A DNA stretch of 64,000 nucleotides from assembly GCF_031877795.1 (NCBI RefSeq), contig NC_133933.1:69084003-69148002 (forward strand), written 5' to 3'. Shown here piece by piece: positions 29,201 through 44,000 of the stretch. The notes beneath the pieces were generated by a model. That model had not been told where the DNA came from, ran no database searches, and was given only the letters and a program-made list of their open reading frames with translations. Numbering within the stretch: the first letter of the stretch is position 1; the number at the start of each line of letters is the position of its first letter. Origin of the DNA: Strix aluco. Its lineage: Eukaryota; Chordata; Aves; Strigiformes; Strigidae. The translations under genes were made by a program, and so were the position numbers.

Positions 29201-32200
29201 GTCTGCTGGTTTCCATGTCGCCTTGATTGGAGCAGCCTGGTAAGAAAGAGCGGTGACAGAGCTTGCAAGTTCCTTGCCTTGATGAACCATTCCCAATCAG
29301 CTGAGGTACCCTCTGTCCCTGTTGGAGGCTGCAAAGTAAAACTGACAGGGTTAAGCTACCTAAGGCCTGTTTTACTCCACAGCTGGATTAGGCCAACAGT
29401 CACAGACCACTGAGCCAAAATAGCAGTTCATTTAACCAAAACACGAGGTTCTCATAACCCACGTCCTTTCTGTCTGCCCTGGGGCTGGCACAGAATAAGG
29501 GCCCAGCACAGAAGTGGGGATGGGAATCTGTGAGGGGGAGCAGGACCCCACCATTTTGGCAAAAGTGAGACTTTAATTTGGTTCAGTACTCTCATGAACA
29601 TGTCAGAGCCCCTGATGGTCACTCAGATGGACTTTGGAAAATCAGTTCCTTTGAGTTGTGTGATTGTGACTGGAGGCTATAGGTGGTGACTCAAGGCTGC
29701 AGGTGGGTTGTTAGCTGTGGGCCACAGGACCTTCATTGTTGTTTTGCCTGTGTATAACCCCATGTATTAGGGCCCAGGGCTATGGACCACAACAGCAATA
29801 TTCCAGCATGCATTTGTGATGTTCATGAACTGTGCAATATTTTCAAAAGCTTCCTATGTTTGGACTATAGTGTTCACACGAAGACTCTGAGAGAAGCAGT
29901 GTCATCTTCCAGATAAGCATAAATTGAATCCAGGTAATCTCTTAAGTGTGTTCATGCACCTGGGTTTTTCTTCTTCCCATTATGTAGTCAGGTCTCCAGT
30001 CACTTTGGAAATCCAGGAGTGCTGAACTTAAGTCTCTGAATGCAGTTCATGCATTTTAACTTGATAAATTTGATAAATACAATTTTCTAAAATTATTTTG
30101 GAAAGATCACTGATTGTGAAGTCATAAAAAACAGAGTGAGCTTGATTCTAACCTCTCTTTCTGTCAGTTTGGTTCTGGCACAGCAAGATTGACTGTACTG
30201 GAATTAGTCTGAGCTGCTGCTGTGCAATTAAAAAAAATTAGTCCCACAACTGTTTTAAAATTACAAGCCGGTTTTTATAGTGACAATAATTTTTTACAAT
30301 TTATCCTTACCTTTTTCTGCTGGGGACAGTTTTATATGACAGTTCCAAATGAGACAAATCCCAAATATCTATGAAGTGTGAGGAATTGCAAACAGGTTGT
30401 TTGCATCTATCCTCTGGCATTTTATGGGTGCACATGAACCAAGCAGTAGATATTTTTCCCATGTATAGCCAGTGCTTCCATTTCAGCTAAGCTCTTTCAT
30501 CTGTTGCAGCAAATACACCCCTATATTATCATGTCATCCTGTAAGTCCTCTTAAAGTAAAAAAATAAAAATGCTTCACGGGTCCCAGAATTGCCTTTTTG
30601 AAGAGACCATTGAAACAATAGAGATCAATACTCTTCCTTGGATGAGAATTCAAGAACTCAATTTTCAGTGCTCTTGTACTCCTGGCATGGTGCTAATTGC
30701 TGATGGATGACATTTAGGTGTACTGTATTAGTCATACAGGCACATGCAGTACCAAACCCACTGCACATGGAGCTAAAATACACATTGCTTATAGTTTAAA
30801 ATCCAGCAGCTATCTATGTCACCATCTATTAAAAATAAGATCTATTATATCTCTCTATTTATCTATCCATCACTGAGTAGCAAATTGTAATTGCAATTTG
30901 GTTTCACAAAGATGACAGCTGAAAACCCATCACCCCAGTTGCCCGTGACCCTCTCTATTTGTCTGCCCTTTGTCACAGCCCTGTCAGATTCAGACAAGGG
31001 TATTTTCTCTGTGACCAGGAAATCTCACATCATCTCTTTTCCCACCATAGGCAGTACCTTAGTTTCCTATATAAGGTACTGAAGTGCACCTTTGACAGCT
31101 TTTTTTCTGAGTCTTTTGATTCAAGTTCTGCCCTGGTCATGGCATAGCAAGCCCCAACAGTCTGACCCAAATTTTTTTAAATTATAAACATCTCTAACAA
31201 TATGATACCAGATCTAAAAAGTAAGGACTCACACATCTCAGCTTTTCCTGAATTTATCGTCCACTTTTTATTTCCAGGAAAGCTTTTAGCCTACTGATAT
31301 TTTTAATTCACAGACTCACAAGATACTTGTTGCAGAATAATTAGGTTCCACATTAGTCCTGGAGGCTCTAAATTCAAGCAGGAATTTATTCCTATTTGAA
31401 AGACTGCAATTTTTATTTCAGTCCTTTTTAAACTGGCCAGTTTTCAGAAAGTGGTAAAATTTAAAATAATAAAAAAAAATAGGAAAAAATCTGCTGTTAT
31501 TTATGTCAACATAAATCACAGTAAGGCCAAAGGGTTGTATGGGTTTTCATAGTAAAAACTTAAAGCAAAATTTGGCCATCATGATTATTACTACTAAATA
31601 GGCAAGTCCTGCTAAAGAACTGAATATCCTGACAGTAATCTATTCCCATGATCTATCCATTTTTCTTTTTAGCTCTAAGTACAATGCTTTCCATTACCCT
31701 TCCTAAATTTAGACTGTCTGTCTTTACAGGTTTAGATCCTCCTCTTATGTTCGCCATAAATCAGAGTCTTTTGCAACAGCCCTAAATAAGGTGAGGTGCT
31801 AATGCCAAATTACTTGCTGGCTAAGGACGAAAATATACTGATTGCACACCATCAGGACATAAAAAGGATGTTAAGAAGCTTGTGAGTTCAGACGTGGCAT
31901 TTCCAGGAAGCTTAGTTCTCTATAAATGTTCTCTTCTTTTAAAAATTTATTATTGAAATCCTCACTCTGAGAGGGCAGCTGGAAAAACACCATTACTAAA
32001 ATGAAGAGTCAATTCAGAAGCTAGCTGATTACATCAAATGCAAAACTTACTACCCTTCCTTTCTTTGAATATAATGTCAGCTTGCCAATATATTCCAGAG
32101 CTAGGATTATAGATCTTTCATGCTATAAATTCTTAATCAGAAAAGCATTTTAATTCCATTTGTTTTAAATATTCTGTACTGATTTTCCCAAAACAAGCTA

Positions 32201-35200
32201 AATAATGACATCTCCCTAATGACTTCAATGACAAGTTAATTTATACTCCAAATATAACAAAAGAGAATCTGTAGACACACAAACCCGAGCACTGATATCA
32301 GGTGCATCTTGAAATTAGCAGAGGTATACCCTGGTATTTTCTCACTCTTCATATACTTCTATCTTCAGCCTTTTTACCTCAGCAACATCAAAAGCACAAT
32401 AGGATAGGTTTTCTACCCTCCAGGGAAGTGATATAAGAAGCTCTTCCCATTTAGATTAATCCAAAACCACATGACAAAATTACCAGTTTGCCATGCTTAC
32501 CAATTTAGGAGGAGGCATGCTGTTGCATCTCAGAAGTAAGAAATCCTGTTTCCTAAACCGTAGCTCAAATCTGCCCCCGGGAGGATGTACACTCTGCGAC
32601 CAGTGTGCTGCATGAATGCACAGGCACACTTGAACCAGATGTAAGGTACCTATAGGCTGCTCTCCCAAAGGAGCCGATGTGAACATCCCCAGCCCTATGC
32701 TGGGGGCTGCTAGCAGGGAGCTTGGCTGGTCAAATATATGTGGTGCTTCTTAGCTGGGTTTGACAATCTGCACTCAATTCTGCCACAGGAACATCGTTAG
32801 CCTGATCGATGCTTATCCTAGTTAACTCTGACAGCAATAGCAAGCAAGACATGACAGCCGGGCTTTCAGTCTGGGCTCAGCAGACCCACAGGGGACACAT
32901 GGTTCTCACTTCAGCAGTGAACCCGTGCAGAAACCACATGTGCGATGTTCTTCACTACTGCTTGCATTCAGGCTCACCAGATTAAGTTTCAACCAAGTGC
33001 ATTTCCCTGTCCTGTCATCACACCTTCTGGTGGCAACAGACTTCCCACCTTTCCTGATACACAAGAGAAAAGTGTCAAGTCATACGGCACAGGTCATGTC
33101 TTGTCTGTCAGTTCCTGCTGTGCGAGGACAGCAGTGGTGCTTGACTACGGCCACAGACTATGTCTCCTCCCCTATCTCTCTTCTATATCTCTTCTACCTG
33201 ATGACCTAGAATTACTGCATTAAGAGAACAGTGAATGATCAATCCCTGTTCACCCTCTCTATGCCATTTGTGATTTATAAGACAGTGAGATAGAGGAGAG
33301 CAAAAGCAATTACCAAGGGGGTCAACATCCATGATTTAGTGAAAGGCAAATTTTATTCCATCCGAGAGTCTTACTATGCACATTGATTTTTGACCCTGAA
33401 CAAGAAAGGGCAAAAGTGATGTTGTCAAGGACTGAGAGGAGAACTAGAGGAGCATCATGCTCTTCCTAAACTATAGACTTCATTGCAGTCATAATGCTGT
33501 TGAGAGGTACTAGCTGCTTGTCGAGAGCCATGAGAAATAGAATTGTTCACATACACAGTGGCTTAGCTGTTCCTTCCAAAATTGTGGTGCATGGTGGAGT
33601 GCTGGAAAGCATCTGCTTCAGTTCCTGCTCCAGCCATCCCAAATGTGAGTGCCCCAGCTAAGCAGGTGGGGGTTTTGCTGTCTCTGATACCTCTAAACCA
33701 CTACTTGCTGCCAGAAACATTTGGAAGTTTTGCAGCCACCTTCTCTAGCTGTCTGCCATGCTCCTCTCACAGCTAGGTGTTGCAGGGAGTGACATTTGTT
33801 GCATTTTGGCAGACACTCATATTGCCCGGTGACAATATAGCCAACACATTTCATGCCCTATCATGAATCGCTCACTGCTTGACACCTCCTGCTCTCTCAC
33901 AGGCAGAAGCCAAACTGCTCCATAGCTGACAGGGACTGCAGTGGCTCTGAGTTTCGTGCAGGTGGATGACCCCTTGTCTCCTGAGCTCCTTTGGTGGAGC
34001 ACAGCCAAGGTGATACCCATAGAGGGGGTGAGGTTAGGAAGGTGAGTAAACTCAAAAGTGGATGGAAGAACAAGGAGATAAACGGGGAAAGGCTTTGCAT
34101 AGAGTTGGGGGCAGAACACGGAAGAGGAAAATATCTGTAGTGGCGCATATGAACTCGTTAAATGATTTATGTAAGCCATCGCTCATGGAGCTGCACAATG
34201 TTTGGCAGCTGCATTTGCCATTGATATCAGGTGATTCATGAGCAATGTACAACTTTCTGGGAAGAGACTCTTTTTATTTCCTGTTGCCTGGCCCCTGAAC
34301 TGGTCTGTCAGCAAAGGTGAAGTTCCCGGTGGTGTGCTAGGGGCTGTGCACCATGGCTCTGGGCTATTGTGTGCCCTTATCTCCTGGAGCAGCAGGATGT
34401 GTGATGGCCCTACTCCCCTCTGGAAAAGCACACTGAGGCCTGCAATTACATTATTCATGGAAAAATACAACCTTACAGCAACTGAACCAATATACATAGC
34501 CCATGGCTCTGCTGTAGGACCTGATCCTTTCGTAGCATGAGATGTCAAGGTGAGAAGGCCACGTTAAGACCTTGGGGTAACGGGTTAAGTAAGGCTCGAA
34601 CCTGACATTGCTGCAATGACATGGAGAGAGCTAACTGCATGATGCAGCTCTGAGGGAAGAAAAGTGGGCTGCAACATTGCTGTGGGGAAGCAAGAGGGGA
34701 GGTGTGAGAGGCCTCAAATTGCTGCAGTAGAAAGGCAGTTTTGGTGCTCCCTTGGGGATACTCCTGTCACTAGATGTGTGAGAGACATGGGGCTGATTTA
34801 ACAGCTGCTGCTGCCACCCCTGGCTCTGATTATCTGCATGTTGCATAACATATCACAGCAAATTTAATATTAGCCAGCTGTGATACCACTCGCAATCTAG
34901 CTGTGACCACCACTTGCTGGGCACAGCTTCCAAGGCCCACGGAAGAGGCAGGGTAAGGGAGGGAACGGCACTGCAGCAAAAACAGTGCCTGACTGAGTGT
35001 GTCCTTAATAAGTTAAGTTGTTGCTGTGACCACAGACTAGATCCCCACAGGGCTGCAGTGAGGAGGCAGCAGAAGTGCTACAGGCAGGGGTACTTCCAAG
35101 CGTTACAGACTTTGGAGTAGCCATAGGGCTAGTCCCAAGTACGAGTTAATGTACATTGCCACAAAACATCCTCTCTGGTCCTCATTTACTGAGCTGGCCG

Positions 35201-37240
35201 CAGGAAAGAAGGAGCACGGAATCTAATTTCAAATCCTTATTTTAATTTGCTCTCTTATTAGTGAATATTCTACTTTTTAATTGTGGCCTAACCACTTCAA
35301 AAGACCTGCTCAGTCTACTTATTTTGGTATGACCTAACTTTTCTAAGCTATCCTTTATGGTGTGAACACTCTAGTACTGAATTAAAGTGATTTTTTTCTT
35401 TTTTTTTTTTTTTTTCAGAAAAATGCTCAGCTCCCAAAGCAGAAATCTCTGTGCGGAGTTTCTCCAAAGTAGTTTGGTACAAACAGTTATTTCAGAATGA
35501 TTAGCTGGCCAAATTCACCGCATAATTAAGTCCCAAGTGAACTTCTTGAACTGAAATGATCCTGCTCTTTCCTGTAGTCTGCTTCGTAAAAATATAGTGC
35601 TGGTGACCTCTAGTGGAATAAAAATAAACATCTTTTATTCTTTTAAAACAGCTCAAAAAACAATCCCCATTAAAAGCAGTGGATTCGTTTTTTCCCCCAA
35701 ATTATTAATCTGAACCCCATAAAGCAGGAACTTAATTTGCTTGTCTGTGCTCAAGAAACCCAAGTCAACAATACAAAACCTGCTTCTGTGAGCTCATAGT
35801 TCTGATGGATTTATGTTATAGTGAAGATTATAATATTATTGTTGACATAAAGGAGGTACGTGACATCGGTGTAGAGGTTTAACTGTGGAGTCCGAATGAA
35901 AGGGAAGAGCCCATCATGGGTAATTCCCCCCACTCCTCTTTTGAATCCCACGCCGGGTCTGCTGTTGTTCATCCCTGTTACCAGAGGGTAGAGAACTTGA
36001 GGTCAGATGGTCTTGCAAAGGTAGACCCTCAATGGACACCCAGTAAGTGGCACTGGGTATTTATAAAGTTGCCCACTGCGTTGTGCTAGGTAGCACCCCT
36101 TGTTTCGGGGTGCTTACCATCTTACTAATTTCAATAGCTTTGGTTGAAATTAAGGGGAAAAAAAAGTAAAAGAAGAGCTGTCCTGAGGTGAACATCAGTA
36201 GCTGCTGTGAGTACCCAGGCCATAGCTGGCCACAGGCAGGGTCCCTGATGACTAAATACATAGCAACCCAGTTAATATACTTAACAGAAGAGTTAGGAAT
36301 TGTCTTTTTCCTTCCATTCATAAATGTATGAGGCAATCTCCGTAGCTGCCCATCGTTGTAAAAAATGCTGCTTGGCTGTAACTGTACAACTGTGCCTTGC
36401 TTTTTTGAGACACTTTGAGCATGGACTAATTCCTGCCATCCTTCCTTCTAGCTGAGCATCCTGTCCTGGGCTCTCTGGTTGCCTGCCCAGGTCCTCTTCA
36501 TGTTTCCTGGACAGAATGACAGCCTGGTACAACACCCAACTTGTCCAGTCCCTGACCTCCCTTTGCCCTGCCTTTGAAAACCTCGCTTCAGCCACAGCCA
36601 TTGTGATCAGCAGGTCCACTGCATTTAAGATCTTGCAGCAAAGCTCATACAAACAGTGTTCTTTCCACAAACAATGCTGAGAGAAAAATCTGCTTTTGCC
36701 AGTGCCCAAAAATTTCTTTACTTGCAAAAATGTTACTGTTGTAATTACTCCCCTATCCTGCCTCATACCAATTGCTTGAAATTTAGCAAGGCTAACCTTT
36801 GTGCCAAGAATGTACGCTTTCCTGTTCCTGCGAAAACCTGTCTAGGTTTGGTTAAATCAGGAGTTAAAACATATACAGGTATGCTAGAGCTTAAAAGCTG
36901 AAGTCTCTGGAGGTGCTGTCCTCAGTGACCATGTCCTTCCTTCCCAGCTCCTGGTGTCCAAGAGGTGGCACCTTGTCCTTCTCTTTCCATAGAAGGAAAG
37001 AGCTGCCCCCAGTCAGACACCCCAGACATCTCTGAACTGAGTGGGGGCCCAAGAATTGCCCCATCCTGGAGGCAGGTGAAAGCTGAGCTCCAACCCCAGC
37101 CTTGTGACATAAGGGTTGATACCTGATACTGGCAAAGTCACTTACACCAGACTTTCTGTGGTAGTTTGTTAATTTGCAGACACCTTGTTTCTTAAATGCT
37201 TGGAAAATAATTATGATGGTGTTGAAGGTTAAACTTTTAG
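26290..37240. other. Intergenic DNA without recognised genes
   Basis: AT-rich, with only short shadow frames. The longest is a 157-codon minus-strand frame at 36293-36766, which has no recognisable domain. T-rich tracts (for example 35393-35415) and small diverged repeats are present. No RNA gene was recognised. Confidence 0.6.
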
Positions 37241-37245
37241 AACAA

Positions 37246-37784
37246 TGTAGCAATATTATGCTTAGGTCTAGAAAGATGTTCTTTGTATATGTTAAAGCCA
37301 AAGGCATCCCTAATCAGAAGAACAAGTAGATAGCCTTCTTTGAGCAAGGACATCCCAGAGCAATTAGACCTTGAAGAGGCTACATTGCCAACTTGGCAAG
37401 CAAACCCAAGGTCCATCTATCCTTAGCTGAACTATCCTCATTATAATAGTAAAAATCACACCTATATGTCAAGAAGACCCGTGCCCAGGTAAAGACCCTT
37501 CCCCTGAGCATGCATAGTGGTAGAATTATTGTGTCAGCAGTATTATAATTATATGTAAATTATTAACCAATCATCAAAGAGCAGATGGACTTGGAAAATT
37601 ACTAACTCTGCAGTTTTTGTGTATAAATATAATGCAAAGAGTCTCTTTGGGGTGCTTGATTTGTGGGAAACCACCAAGCACCTAGGCTTGCACAACCCTA
37701 AAATAAATAAGCAACGTCTCTCCTGAGGGTGTGATTATTGACCTATTGCACACCAGGTGATGAATCCGCTTTTTGGACAACAAC
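37246..37784 (+). mobile_element. LTR-like element, plus strand
   Basis: The segment begins near TGTAGCAATA and ends near GGACAACA. It contains TATAAA (37622-37627) and, 80 bases later, AATAAA (37702-37707), followed by an 80-base tail: the U3-R-U5 order and spacing of a compact retroviral LTR. No internal viral genes are visible on either side, suggesting a solo LTR. Ends are estimates and no clean target duplication was found. Confidence 0.4.
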
Positions 37785-38469
37785 GGGAACTCTACTTAAG
37801 TAATTATTTACAGATCACTGTTAAAATAGAAAAAAATCTACTGTTGTTTCCAAAGTGGTCTGTCCTACATCTGCTTCTCTTTTGTGCTTTCTGCTCCATC
37901 ACTCATGTCATTAGCAGATGTACATATTAAATTTTTGTGGGAGACCACAAACAACACCTGTTTGTGGGGGGAGCTGCAGGCACACAGAAGGGCAGAAGAC
38001 TAACAAATTGGTGTAATAAGTTGGAAAGATGTGGGAAATAATTCAGTAAGGAAGACCACAAAGGTCTATATTTAGTATAAAAAGAGTAATTGATTCCAAA
38101 ATTATGAAATGGGACCTGGCAGGACACATAATAGTTCTACAGAAAAGGAACTGGGGTTAACCCCAAGTTATTAATGAGCAATAACACTGACACCGTCGTG
38201 AGGAAATGTGAGGATCACATCTGGGACATACAAGCAGAAAAGTAACACATAAGAGGCACAGAGAAATTTTTCTGCATTAATCAGCACCCCTGAGGCCTCT
38301 GCTGGCGTTTCGTGCCCCATTCTGGGCAGTATTCCCCAAAAAGGTGTGAGCCAGTGAGGACTCCAGGGTCCAGCAGCAGATATTCAGCATTTTCAAAGAG
38401 CAGAGGAATATACAGTTCTTCATGTCCCCTGTGGACAAAGCAAGGAAAGATGGACTAGTCGTACAGAGG

Positions 38470-38712
38470 GTTTAGTCTAAACACCGATCTAACAAGGGGT
38501 GTAATTAGGCACTGGAGGAAAGCTGTCTCAGAAGACAGCGAAATCTCTTTTTTTTAGGGATTTTTAAGAACAGGTTAGACCGGAACAATTTAGCAATAGG
38601 GATACCCAGGGAAGACTGATATAGCTGACCTTTTCTTAGGGCAGGAAGATGGTCTAGATGGCCTACAGAGGATGCTGTCAGACATTTTTTCTCTTTGTAT
38701 GATCTGTGATCA
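38470..38712 (+). repeat. CR1 retroposon 3' fragment
   Basis: It carries diverged CR1 3'-end features in order: a CACTGGAGG-like segment, TTTTTAAGAACAGGTTAGAC, GGTCTAGATGGCC, and a terminal TGTATGATCTGTGAT resembling the ATTCTRTGAT tail. 5'-truncated, as is typical, and non-coding. Confidence 0.6.
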
Positions 38713-40937
38713 TACAAGCGTTATTTTCAGCTGTGTTCAAGACTCCCAAGTGCGAACAAAGTCGATAGTAACTGCCTTTATATGTATTAAGACTTGCTTA
38801 ATATTAAATGACAAGGACAGATCCTAGGTTTCTCAGACCGGACATCGAAATTTAAGGGATGTTTTTAGACTTAAAATGATACATCCCAGTTCCTCAACCC
38901 CAGCACAGAGATAATGCTACCCACTCATCTGATTGGCATGTTATGAAGATGGATTAATTCAGGCTTATGAAATTTTTATATATTACAGTACCATCTAGCA
39001 TTTTATAGGGAAATTGTTAACCATATCTCCATGACAGATTATCTCCATTTCCAAGGTTAGGATCATAGGCTGGAACAAACCAAACCGAATCAAAATACTG
39101 ACTAGCACTGCAGGTTATAAGGACAGCAGCAATCACTGTGGTTTTGCCGTCTGAGCTCTGATGTAACACAGACCTCCAAATTATTATTAACTACACTTTA
39201 TCTGCTTTGTGTACTGAACAAAGTGAGGGCGTGTGAAAGAAACTGTATGCAATAAAGATATTAAACAATGTATTGTGCATATGCACAAAAGAGCTGAGTT
39301 ACAGAGGCATGAATACTCTGTTTCTGGGATTTCTCAACTTCTGCATAACTGCCTTTTGTAATAGTGTTTCCAGGTGCCTTTGTGCATGAAATAAACTTAT
39401 GTGGTACTCAAACATAGACATGTATATAAGATTAATTGAGACAAACCTGTCTTATCATGAGGAGACTCAGCCTAAACAGGAGAAGCTGTTTGCTTCCTTT
39501 CTTTGCTCAGTTAAAGGGGCTGAAGTGGGGTGCACAGCACAAGCTGTTGCTGAGACAGCTGTGAGTTGCTCCCCACCTTCCTCTTTCCCAGGGCGGTGCA
39601 GTCCAGGCAGGAACCACGTCCACGGGGACTCAGGGTGGCCCCTGGCCCAGCAAGCTGTCCAAAGATCTCTCCTCTCTGAACTAACGGCAACCTACAGTGA
39701 TCAAACCTCAATTTGGTCCACCAGTCACTTGGAAATGAAGACAAAGGGATGGAATGACACAGGGGGTCTCTGAAAGCAGCCATTCCAAATCTGAGAGTAA
39801 ATCACTGCTGTAATGCTACAACTGCAGCCTGTGCAGCTCCCGCAGAGTCTATGTGTTGAGTGCAAGCCCATGTGTTGCACCTGGCCATCTGCAGTTACCG
39901 TGCAGAGCAACGCAGTGCAGTGGAGCTTCTCTACTTTTTCTCCAAGAAGCCCAAATTTCTCCAAATTCCACTTGCTCCATGTCACCCTTTATCTGGGAGG
40001 AAGCAGGATCTGACAAAGAAGAGTCTGAGACTTTGATAGTGGCTCTGCTCTTGCCCTGAGCTCCCAACGCCTCCAAAGAGACACAGGCTGGAGATCAACT
40101 CAGGGGAACACTGTTGCAGCTGTGTCCCCCAGCTCTCACTGCTCTAGCTTGCCACCAGCATGGGTTTCACTTGGCAGGGGGGTTTTCAGGTGAATGCAGC
40201 AGTTTCAGGCTGTGCTCAGGCCCTCACTTCTCACTAGCAAATTGAAAACCTGACTTTCAAGAGTGTGTTTCAAAGGCGCTGCACATCATCTGAGCACTGT
40301 CTCTTACATATGTGTCCACTGCTGCCCCATCTGTGTCAATGGTGCAAGGGCTGGACTGTTCCAACTGTCCTGTGGTCATAATCCTGAATGATTAAAACTC
40401 TTCTATCCATAAAATTGCTTCTCCTCCTCAATTTTAATGTCATGGATGTTCGAACTGAAGATGATATGTTAAACACTTCATATACCTTTCAGAAAAATCA
40501 AAATCGAAAGACTGGCTTAGAAAACATGTCTTTTAAAAATAAAAAATGCTGAATTATTTACATTCATATTCTAATTCTTGAATTTATATGAATGAAGCTC
40601 AATGAACTCAGGCTTTCAGGTTTTTACAACTGAGAGGTTGGGTTGTGTAGATGTGATAATCATAAGACTCCAGCAATTAGGCGCTTTAACATGTTGCCTC
40701 TGATTTCAGTGGCACATGTCTAAGAGTTTGAGAGCTGGCTCAAGTGTATTCGATTTTAGAATTGGCAAGGGAGCCAAAACCCTACAATGATAAATACAGA
40801 TATATATGTCTAAACATGTTGTTAGTCACAAAAAACTCTAAACCACAGGGAGAGCTGCTTCAAAGTCAGATGTCTTGCAGCAAACTGGGACTTTCTTCAG
40901 AAGGGACCAGAAGGTCTGAGTTTCCCCCCTTGCTGAT
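38713..40937. other. Intergenic DNA between CR1 fragments
   Basis: No gene supported. Open frames at 39399-39773 and 39813-40059 overlap each other on both strands and show no domain or splice pattern. Confidence 0.55.
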
Positions 40938-41004
40938 GGTTAACGGTTGGACTAGATGATCTACAATGTCCTTTCCAACGTAGATGATTCTGTGATTCTG
41001 TGAT
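40938..41004 (+). repeat. CR1 3' terminal fragment
   Basis: GGTTAACGGTTGGACTAGAT, then CTTTCCAACGTAGATGATTC and TGTGATTCTGTGAT. This is the diagnostic avian CR1 3' end with its short (ATTCTGTG)n tail, in plus orientation and strongly 5'-truncated. Confidence 0.85.
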
Positions 41005-44000
41005 GTAGCTGCTCTGACCCCCTCAGTGAGCTGAGGGAGAGGAGACGACATGGTCAGAGAGCTGGGAGTAAGAAAGCATGGGTGTGTATGTGGTGGTGGG
41101 TGTGAAGACATGTTCACTGAGTACAACTGAAATTTCAGGGCTGTCCATCAGGACAGGGCAGACACCCACTGCAAAAAACCAAGGTGTGATTCAGAAGAGT
41201 CACAGACAGGAAAGAAGAGACTTTTGGGTGGTGAAGTGAGTATTGGTCACTACCTAGGAAAGGGTAAGATTTGGAGAAGAAGGTGGAGCATCAGGGAAAT
41301 ATTCGAAGTTCCCTGTCTGGAGGGGGGAGAAGTTGAAGGCAGTGCCAAAACTCCTCACCAGCTTCCCTGAAAGACAGTGAGATTGGTGTGAGCTCTCTGT
41401 GATGAAGTTGGAGAAGGAAAATGGGTCTTTCACTTTCCTAAAGAAGCCATGAAGAGACTGGCAAGTTCCCTTTCTCTCATAAAAGTATCTGCAACTAATC
41501 AGTCACCCTAGTACTGCTCTGGAGTTTCTGATTATTTTTTGTGGTATGAAAATAAGCTTCCGCCAAGTCAGTAACTCCTGCCTATTGACTCCACATGCAC
41601 AAAAAGCTTTCTCGTGTGCTATGTCCACAGTAGGAAAGTCCTTACCAAGAGCTAAAATGACAGCTAACTACAAAACTGTGCTTTGTCCACACTTCTTTGA
41701 CAGGGCTTGGTGAAGTTAGAAGATGTACTGGAAGGCTAAAGCATTGTGTACCCCCTGTTTGCTGTGAACCCAATCTTAGAGATCCCTTCCTTGGGGGCAT
41801 TCCTGCTCAGAGGCAGTCCAGTGGCTCTTCAGGGCACCGTGTCTCCCACACAGCACATGGCTGCACCACTGACAGCCCCTTGGCCTTTGCCAATGCCTAT
41901 TTCATCAGTGTGAATTTAAACTAATGCTTCAGTGATTAGTCTGAAACAGAGAGGCTTAAGCCAAACTGAACAGCACAGAGTCTGAATCTGAATGAGAAGG
42001 GAGGGAGGAGGGTGTCTGCTGAATGGAGTTGCTCATAGGCTGGCAGCCCACGCCATGGAGAAGCCAAATGAGTGCACCAGGAATTCTGTAGTCTTCAGAG
42101 ACGTCCAAGTCCTGATGCTAAGGTCTCTTGTTTCACAGACGTAACTCAGCCAAGCAGCCACGCCAGGATGGCAGGGATCTTGGTGACCGGCTGCAGCTGC
42201 CTTGTTGCAAGGCTGTGTCCTCCTGTGCCAGCAGTGGGGAGGGAGGCAGCATCAGCCCCCAGGCTGCTGCAGTCCTCAGTGGCTTGGGGAAGTCCTTTGT
42301 AAAAATCATGCTGGTAAACTAAACAGAAAATTACAGGGGAGAGTTTGCTTCTACCCTGGAGATCACCAAACCAGTTTTGCCAGAGGTGATATGTATCTTG
42401 GGATTTAAAAAAAGCAAATAAAAGTGCAAATGACTGAAGAGCAAATGCCAGCCCCTGAACTGCAGTGGGATGTAACCAGCACCAAGTGCTTTTGGAGGGT
42501 GCATGTCAGGGATCTGCTCTGATGCCATGGCCTCACAAAGGTGTCCTCCCTGAGGAGGTCCCCAGGGTCCCACACGTGCAGACAAAAACAATCCGTGTTG
42601 GATAACAAAGCGACTACTACCCATACAGGCACAGCATGCCTTTGGGAGCTACATCTGACAGTGCGAGGAGCTGGAGAGATGTTGGCCAAATGAGCTTCAC
42701 TCCCTTCTCGTAGTGACCAGGAGAAACCTTTTTTTTTTTTTTTTTTTAAGTGGGAAGCAAACAGTTTCCCCATCGGCCTCTCTCTGCCAGCAAAATACAT
42801 ACCTGGCCCATGGGGCTAATGCGGTGCGGAAGGAAAGCTTACTGGCACCTCCCTGTTGAAGTGCTGCCAGCGTAGTATTTCCCCTACCTGTATTCCAAAG
42901 GATGGGATTTTGGTGAGTACAGAGGCAGGGAAGGATTCTGGGACAGAAACCCTCTGTTTCTTCCAAACAACCTCTTCTATGTTGTCCTGGGTGGTATCAG
43001 ACTTGTCACTCTACCTTCCTGAGCTTTCAGTGTCTCCTCCTGCGAAGCGAAATGATGGTCTCAAACCCAATATCCCCTGGACACCTTCGGATGTATACTG
43101 CCTATTGAAGACTGTCTTTGCTACTTGTTAATGAACCCAGGTGAGGAGCATTCTGGTGAATGGATGAGTCAAAACTTTCATCACATCTCAGGATTGTACG
43201 CTGCTTATTTCTTCAAGCACACTGCGTGAACACCAAATGACTGGTGTATTGGAGGCTGGTTTCGTTACCTGCTTGCCTTCAACAATTTGAAAATTTTGAT
43301 GGACTTTGGAAAGCTTTACCCAGACATTTGGAACTAATGAATGCATGTAAACCTCCTTTCAGGTTGCCAACTGTGGTCAAAAACCAGCAAGAAGTCAAAG
43401 CACAGCATTAATGACATTTAGTTGTTTATTTTTGCAACCACAAGATTTTCAGGAGAAAACAAAACACTTTCTCAGTGGAAATAATTAAAACCATGAAAAT
43501 GACTGCATTTCCTGTATGACTGACATATTCCATGCAGGATAAAATGTTTCCCAGCAATAAAAGAAAATACATTTCAGCAGCTCACATTTTCCTTAGCAAT
43601 GTACATCCCTTTCCTTAATTGGAACAGGCAAAGGGAATTTCAGCTTACACATTTTTAACAATTCATCACACGAGGAAAGAGCAAAACCCTTTTTCCACTG
43701 CACAGTGATCTAAAGGGCTTCCATTTTTGGCACCTTGTTTGGAAATTTCTAAAAAATTCCCTGATTTCAGGCAGTGGGTGACATTACTAACTGGCTCCTC
43801 CAGGCCCAGCCCTTGTCCTGGGACTGTGCACCGGCAGGCGCTGCACCATGTAGGTGACAGCGCACTTATGGTGGAAGCAAAACGAGAAATCAGGGCCTCA
43901 TCCTCGCTGTTCCCCCCTCTCCATCTTTCTGAGACGCTTCCTCTGAATTCATCCTCTGACAGTGAAGTAGCTGGTTGCAATTACTCCGATCACACAAAGC

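Noticed and set aside
34585-34620. Minus-strand GGTTCGAGCC resembling a tRNA B box
   Set aside because: No matching A box, acceptor-stem pairing or cloverleaf could be found around it.
36293-36766. 157-codon minus-strand frame
   Set aside because: Lies in ordinary intergenic sequence without a domain, good promoter or splice sites. Chance is the best explanation without a homology hit.
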